Shown piece after piece: positions 60,322-64,000 of a DNA stretch of 64,000 nucleotides (position 1 is the stretch's first letter; each line of letters begins with the position of its first letter). Below the pieces are notes generated by a model. It worked only from the letters and a program-made list of their open reading frames with translations. It was not told the origin of the DNA and did no database searches. Origin of the DNA: VBDM01 sp035519135 (lineage in GTDB: Bacteria > Pseudomonadota > Gammaproteobacteria > Burkholderiales > SG8-39). The DNA lies in the NCBI GenBank assembly GCA_035519135.1, contig DATIWX010000092.1:1-64000 (forward strand), read 5' to 3'. A program made the position numbers and the translations under genes.

Positions 60322-61833
60322 GTGGAAGCGCTCGGCCTCCTGCTGCACGGCTTCGAGGTGCTGCTCACATTCAAGACGCTGTCCCTGATGATGGTGGGAC
60401 TGGTGCTCGGCATCTTCGTCGGCGTGCTGCCGGGCCTGGGCGGCCCGAACGGCGTGGCGATCCTGCTGCCGCTCACCTTCACCATGGACCCGACCTCGGC
60501 GATCGTGATGCTCTCGTGCATCTACTGGGGTGCGCTGTTCGGCGGGGCGATCACCTCGATCCTGTTCAACATCCCGGGTGAAGCCTGGTCGGTGGCGACC
60601 ACCTTCGACGGCTATCCGATGGCGCAGCAGGGCAAGGCGGCCGAGGCGCTGACCGCGGCGTTCACCTCCTCGTTCATCGGCTCGCTGGTCGCGGTGCTGC
60701 TCATCACCTTCCTCGCACCGGGCATCGCCTCGTTCGCGCTGCGCTTCGGGCCGCCCGAGTTCTTCGCCGTCTACTTCCTCACCTTCTGCTCCTTCGTCGG
60801 CCTGGGCCGCGAGGAAAAGCACAAGACCATCATCTCGATGTCGCTCGGGCTGCTGCTCACCGGCATCGGCATGGACACGGTGTCGGGCCAGCTGCGCATG
60901 ACTTTCGGCTCGGACAATCTCCTGCGCGGCATCAACTTCCTGGTCGCGGTCATCGGCCTGTTCGGCATCAGCGAGATCCTGCTGACGATGGAGGAGCGGC
61001 TCGCGCTGCGCGGCCATGCCGCCGCCATCAGCCTGCGCGTGGTCCTGAAGGTATGGAAGGAGCTGCCGCGCTACTGGGCGACGCTGCTGCGCTCCTCGGT
61101 CATCGGCTGCTGGCTGGGCATCACCCCGGGCGGCGCCATCGCCGCCTCCTTCATGGGCTACAACCTGGCGAAGCGCTTCTCCAAGGACAAGGCGAGCTTC
61201 GGCAAGGGGCGCATCGAAGGCGTGTTCGCGCCCGAAACCGCGGCGCACGCCTCGGGCACCTCGGCCCTGCTGCCGATGCTCGCTCTGGGCATTCCCGGAT
61301 CGGGCACAGCGGCGATCCTGCTGGGCGGCCTCATGGTGTGGGGCCTCAACCCGGGGCCGCTGCTCTTCGTCGAGCACAAGGACTTCGTCTGGGGGCTGAT
61401 CGCCTCGATGTATCTCGGAAACATCGTCGGACTGGTGATGGTCCTCTCCACGGTGCCGCTGTTCGCCGCGGTGCTGCGCGTTCCCTTCGCCGCCATCGCG
61501 CCGATGATCGTGGTCTCGTGCGCGGTCGGCGCCTATGCGATCCAGAACGCCATGTTCGACATCTGGCTGATGCTCGCTTTCGGCGTGGTCGGCTACGTGT
61601 TCAAGAAGATCAGCATTCCGCTCGCGCCGTTCACGCTCGCGCTGGTTCTCGGCAACCGCGCCGAGGATTCCTTCCGCCTGTCGATGATCGGGTCGGGAGG
61701 GGATCTGCGCGTCTTCTGGTCGAACGGCCTCGTCGGCTCGATCACCACGCTCGCGCTGCTGCTTCTGTTCTGGCCGCTCGTCTCCGCGACGCTCGATCGG
61801 TTGCGGGGCGCGCGGGTCGAAACCTCCACCTAG
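60322..61833 (+). CDS. tctA: Tripartite tricarboxylate transporter large permease (TctA)
   Basis: 503 residues from GTG at 60322. About twelve membrane helices. The TctA signature is clear: GVLPGLGGPNGVAILLPLTF near 34-53, GAITSILFNIPGEAWSVATTFDGYPM in short form, and the C-terminal-half mirror motif GIPGSGTAAILLGGLMVWGL. It carries the substrate with sodium or proton symport. It is the fourth gene of the aminotransferase-tctCBA-crotonase run. Confidence 0.95.
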   Translation: MEALGLLLHGFEVLLTFKTLSLMMVGLVLGIFVGVLPGLGGPNGVAILLPLTFTMDPTSAIVMLSCIYWGALFGGAITSILFNIPGEAWSVATTFDGYPMAQQGKAAEALTAAFTSSFIGSLVAVLLITFLAPGIASFALRFGPPEFFAVYFLTFCSFVGLGREEKHKTIISMSLGLLLTGIGMDTVSGQLRMTFGSDNLLRGINFLVAVIGLFGISEILLTMEERLALRGHAAAISLRVVLKVWKELPRYWATLLRSSVIGCWLGITPGGAIAASFMGYNLAKRFSKDKASFGKGRIEGVFAPETAAHASGTSALLPMLALGIPGSGTAAILLGGLMVWGLNPGPLLFVEHKDFVWGLIASMYLGNIVGLVMVLSTVPLFAAVLRVPFAAIAPMIVVSCAVGAYAIQNAMFDIWLMLAFGVVGYVFKKISIPLAPFTLALVLGNRAEDSFRLSMIGSGGDLRVFWSNGLVGSITTLALLLLFWPLVSATLDRLRGARVETST

Positions 61834-61840
61834 GACTGCC

Positions 61841-62620
61841 ATGCCCGGAGAAATCCTCCTGTCGCACGACGGACCGATCGCGACCGTCTCGCTCAGCAAC
61901 CCCCACAAGCTGAACGCCCTCGATCTCGCAATGTGGAAGCGCCTGGGCGAGGTCATGCGCGATCTCGACCGCGACAAGTCCCTGCGCTGCATCGTGGTGC
62001 GCGGCGCCGGAACCGAAGCGTTCGCCGCCGGCGCCGACATCTCGGAGTTCGAGAAGACGCGCAACAACTCGAAAGTCGCGAGGAAGTACGGCGAGCAGCT
62101 CGAGACGACGATGCAGGCCATCGCCGGCTGCCGCCACCCCATTGTCGCCATGATTCACGGCGCCTGCGTCGGCGGCGGCATGGAGATCATCTCGCAATGC
62201 GACCTGCGCATCTGCGGGACCTCGAGCCGCTTCGGCATCCCGATCGCGAAGCTCGGCCTCGTCGTCGGCTACCTCGAGATGAAAGGCCTGATCGACCTCG
62301 TCGGCCGCGCGGCCGCGATGGAAATCCTGCTCGAGGGCCGCATCCTGAACGCGGCCGAGGCGAAGGACATGGGGCTGGTGAACCGCGTGGTCGCCGACGA
62401 CAAGGTCGAGGAGGAAGCGATGTCCGCGGCGCGACGCATCGCCGCCGGCGCGCCGCTGGTCGCGCGCTGGCACAAGAAGTTCGCGCGCCGCCTGGCGCAG
62501 CCGCGCCCGGTGGGCAAGACCGAGCGCAACGAAGCCTACGCCTGCTACGATACCGAGGACTTCCGCGAGGGCGCCGAGGCGTTCCTCGCCAAGCGCAAAC
62601 CACAGTTCAAGGGAAAATAG
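61841..62620 (+). CDS. Enoyl-CoA hydratase/isomerase (crotonase) family protein
   Basis: 259 residues. Crotonase fold with the CoA/oxyanion segments FAAGADISEFEK near 61-72 and HGACVGGGMEI near 107-116. Of the two catalytic glutamates of true hydratases, Glu115 (in GGGMEI) is present, but the second lies where FGQPEI is usual; here it reads FGIPIAK, with Ile135. A normal hydratase is therefore doubtful; another crotonase reaction (isomerase, decarboxylase, lyase) is more likely. It lies 7 bp after tctA, so it probably acts on the CoA ester of the acid brought in by the transporter. Confidence 0.88.
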   Translation: MPGEILLSHDGPIATVSLSNPHKLNALDLAMWKRLGEVMRDLDRDKSLRCIVVRGAGTEAFAAGADISEFEKTRNNSKVARKYGEQLETTMQAIAGCRHPIVAMIHGACVGGGMEIISQCDLRICGTSSRFGIPIAKLGLVVGYLEMKGLIDLVGRAAAMEILLEGRILNAAEAKDMGLVNRVVADDKVEEEAMSAARRIAAGAPLVARWHKKFARRLAQPRPVGKTERNEAYACYDTEDFREGAEAFLAKRKPQFKGK

Positions 62621-62622
62621 CC

Positions 62623-62841
62623 ATGCGACCGCTCATCATTGCAGGCCTGCTCGTTCTCACGACCGCCGGAGCCGTCTACGCCGCCGATGACAGCCTCGAC
62701 AAGGCCGCAAAAAAGACCTCGGACGGCATGGGCAACCTGCTGAAGGGCATGGGCCAGGAAGTGAAGAAGGCCGGCATCGGCAGCGACGCGAAGAAGGACG
62801 ACAAGAAAGCGGCGAAGGCCCCCAAGGAAGACAAGAAATAG
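62623..62841 (+). CDS. Small exported lysine-rich protein
   Basis: 72 residues. A signal peptide (MRPLIIAGLLVLTTAGAVYA) is followed by a short helical mature part (LDKAAKKTSDGMGNLLKGMGQEVKKAG) and a lysine/aspartate tail (KKDDKKAAKAPKEDKK). It starts 2 bp after the crotonase stop. No family is recognised. The tail looks like the low-complexity ends of small periplasmic proteins. Its place in the operon need not mean shared function. Confidence 0.7.
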   Translation: MRPLIIAGLLVLTTAGAVYAADDSLDKAAKKTSDGMGNLLKGMGQEVKKAGIGSDAKKDDKKAAKAPKEDKK

Positions 62842-62854
62842 CCTTGCCCGGCCT

Positions 62855-63547
62855 TCACGCGCCGAACAGCTCGCGGAATTTCTCCCGCCCCCTGGGGGTG
62901 ATGCTCACCACGCGTGAGCGGCGGTTGCGCTGGATCCATCCGCGCGAGACATAGAGCTGCAGCAGGGCATCGCCCAGCGCGCCGCCGAGGTGCGCGCGCC
63001 GCTCGGTCAGGTCGACGCAGGCCCGCGCGAACACGCGCCGGGAGCTGCGTGCCGCGGCGAGATCCACTCCGAGCGCCTCCAGTTTCCTCTCGCCGAGGCG
63101 CGTGACCGCGAAGTCGCGTCCGTCCGCCGCCAGCCACCGGGCTTTCAGCATTCCTTCCAGGACCTTCACCGCCGTCTCGCCGGCGAGGTGGCCGTAGCAG
63201 GTCCGGCAATGGAGAAACTGCGCCGGCACGCCGGGCGAGGGCAGCGGAGGGCGCGGCAGGCGCGGCCGGGACGAGACGCCCAGCGAGGCCAGCGCCTCGA
63301 TCGCGCTCGCGACTTCCGCGTTCGCGATCCTGAAGTAGCGGTGGCGTCCCTGCACCTCGGCGGCGAGCAGGCCGCCGCGCACCAGCTTGGCGAGGTGCCC
63401 GCTCGCCGACTGGGCGGATATGTTCGCGCACCAGGCGAGCTCCCCCGCCGGGCGCGTGGTGCCGCCGATCAGGGACCAGAGGATCTTCGCGCGGGCCGGG
63501 TCGGCGAGCAGGCCGGCGACGCGGGGAAGGTCCGGAGCGTCATCCAT
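62855..63547 (-). CDS. ArsR-family transcriptional regulator
   Basis: 230 residues. N-terminal winged helix (about 10-80: LLADPARAKILWSLIGG, ISAQSASGHLAKLVRGGLL, YFRIANAEV) followed by a C-terminal domain with HCRTCYGHLAG near 113-123 and a second winged-helix-like end. This longer ArsR subtype carries a conserved CXXCYGH-type segment seen in its relatives. It likely represses itself and the divergent SnoaL-like gene through the palindrome at 63549-63566, which sits one base from its start codon. Confidence 0.92.
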   Translation of the reverse strand: MDDAPDLPRVAGLLADPARAKILWSLIGGTTRPAGELAWCANISAQSASGHLAKLVRGGLLAAEVQGRHRYFRIANAEVASAIEALASLGVSSRPRLPRPPLPSPGVPAQFLHCRTCYGHLAGETAVKVLEGMLKARWLAADGRDFAVTRLGERKLEALGVDLAAARSSRRVFARACVDLTERRAHLGGALGDALLQLYVSRGWIQRNRRSRVVSITPRGREKFRELFGA

Positions 63548-63548
63548 A

Positions 63549-63566
63549 TTTCACCTCATAGTGAAA
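63549..63566. promoter_or_regulatory. Palindrome between arsR-type gene and SnoaL-like gene (operator candidate)
   Basis: TTTCAC, 6-bp spacer CTCATA, GTGAAA: a perfect 6+6 inverted repeat one base upstream of the regulator's ATG at 63547 and 55 bp before the ATG of the divergent gene. The placement fits autorepression by the ArsR protein. Confidence 0.55.
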
Positions 63567-63621
63567 CATGCATGCTACTCCCGGCGCACAATCCCGTCCA
63601 TTCCCTCCGAAGGAGCAGACC

Positions 63622-63972
63622 ATGCGGGCCGGAATCCTCGAGAAGCTCAACGCGGAGTACATCGACGCGGTGCAGAACTCGGACGTGCGCTGGTTCGAGG
63701 AGCACCTGGCCGAGGATTTCCTCAACAGCAACCCCGACTGCTCGCTGGTCGACCGCGAAGGCTTTCTCGAGCAGATCGGCCGGCCGGCGCCGATATCGAA
63801 CTTCCGGGCGGAAGACGTGCGCATCCGCGTCCTGGGCGAGGTCGCGGTGATCCACGGCCGCACGCGCTACACCAAGGCGGACGGGAAGGAGGCCGCGGGC
63901 CGCTACACCGACGTCTGGGCGCTGCGCAACGGGCGCTGGCTGTGCGTCGCCGCCCACGTCGCCCGCGGCTGA
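63622..63972 (+). CDS. SnoaL-like / DUF4440 nuclear-transport-factor-2 fold protein
   Basis: 116 residues from ATG at 63622, which has an AAGGAG ribosome site; a longer frame from 63568 would read through the operator region's edge. The NTF2-like cone fold is evident from LEKLNAEYIDAVQNSDVRWFEEHLAEDF and VAVIHGRTRYTKADGKEAAGRYTDVWALRNGRW in their short parts. This fold binds small molecules and serves in isomerases, cyclases or unknown enzymes. Divergent from and probably regulated by the ArsR protein. Confidence 0.9.
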   Translation: MRAGILEKLNAEYIDAVQNSDVRWFEEHLAEDFLNSNPDCSLVDREGFLEQIGRPAPISNFRAEDVRIRVLGEVAVIHGRTRYTKADGKEAAGRYTDVWALRNGRWLCVAAHVARG

Positions 63973-64000
63973 GCTAGTCTACGGGGCCCATGCCCCGTTC

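Overview
The window is 64 kb of GC-rich (by eye about two-thirds G+C), densely packed bacterial chromosome. Gene content and order point to a betaproteobacterium: mrcA diverging from pilMNOPQ-aroKB, then gltBD; cyaY diverging from lptM-lysA; engB before hemB with a structured leader; and a Liv transporter plus a tripartite tricarboxylate transporter. Genus cannot be named from the sequence alone. I saw no tRNA or rRNA gene, insertion sequence, prophage or CRISPR array. No stretch longer than 300 bases lacks a gene.

Layout. 1-2883: 5' part of icmF (fused acyl-CoA mutase), with an inverted repeat in its promoter region. 2959-8687: a minus-strand group of a YHS-domain metal P-type ATPase, a beta-CASP RNase, an AMP/thymidine phosphorylase and a periplasmic protein, preceded by an FNR/DNR-like box. 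8838-12044: glmU-glmS. 12162-12701: an exported DUF4124 protein. 12737-18877: gltBD. 19019-25710: aroB, aroK and pilQPONM, all on the minus strand, diverging from mrcA (25897-28197). 28216-29939: cyaY / lptM-lysA. 30067-34352: an RND efflux adaptor and pump. 34373-36456: an anti-sigma/ECF sigma pair and a di-haem cytochrome c. 36521-38385: engB and hemB with a structured leader. 38404-42453: dsbD, cutA and an SDR protein, diverging from a 2Fe-2S flavin reductase.

42459-47256: a complete branched-chain amino acid or amide ABC transporter (livF, G, M, H and a binding protein), with a hairpin between the binding-protein gene and livH. 47283-50344: a mono-haem cytochrome c, a YyaL/SPATA20-like thioredoxin-fold protein and an orphan FecR protein. 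50341-53098: ilvD, lgt and a YdcH-like protein. 53108-57464: TauE/SafE permease, a large FAD/Fe-S 2-hydroxyacid dehydrogenase and a FrnE-like DsbA protein. 57585-62841: a serine/alanine-glyoxylate aminotransferase, TctC-TctB-TctA, a crotonase lacking one catalytic glutamate, and a small exported lysine-rich protein. 62855-63972: an ArsR regulator diverging from a SnoaL-like protein, with a palindromic operator candidate between them.

Most of the window is core biosynthesis, cell envelope and transport. The parts that deserve a second look are the FNR-box metal/RNA-turnover group, the engB-hemB structured leader (which engB reads into), the icmF operator, and the crotonase-fold protein attached to the tricarboxylate transporter operon.
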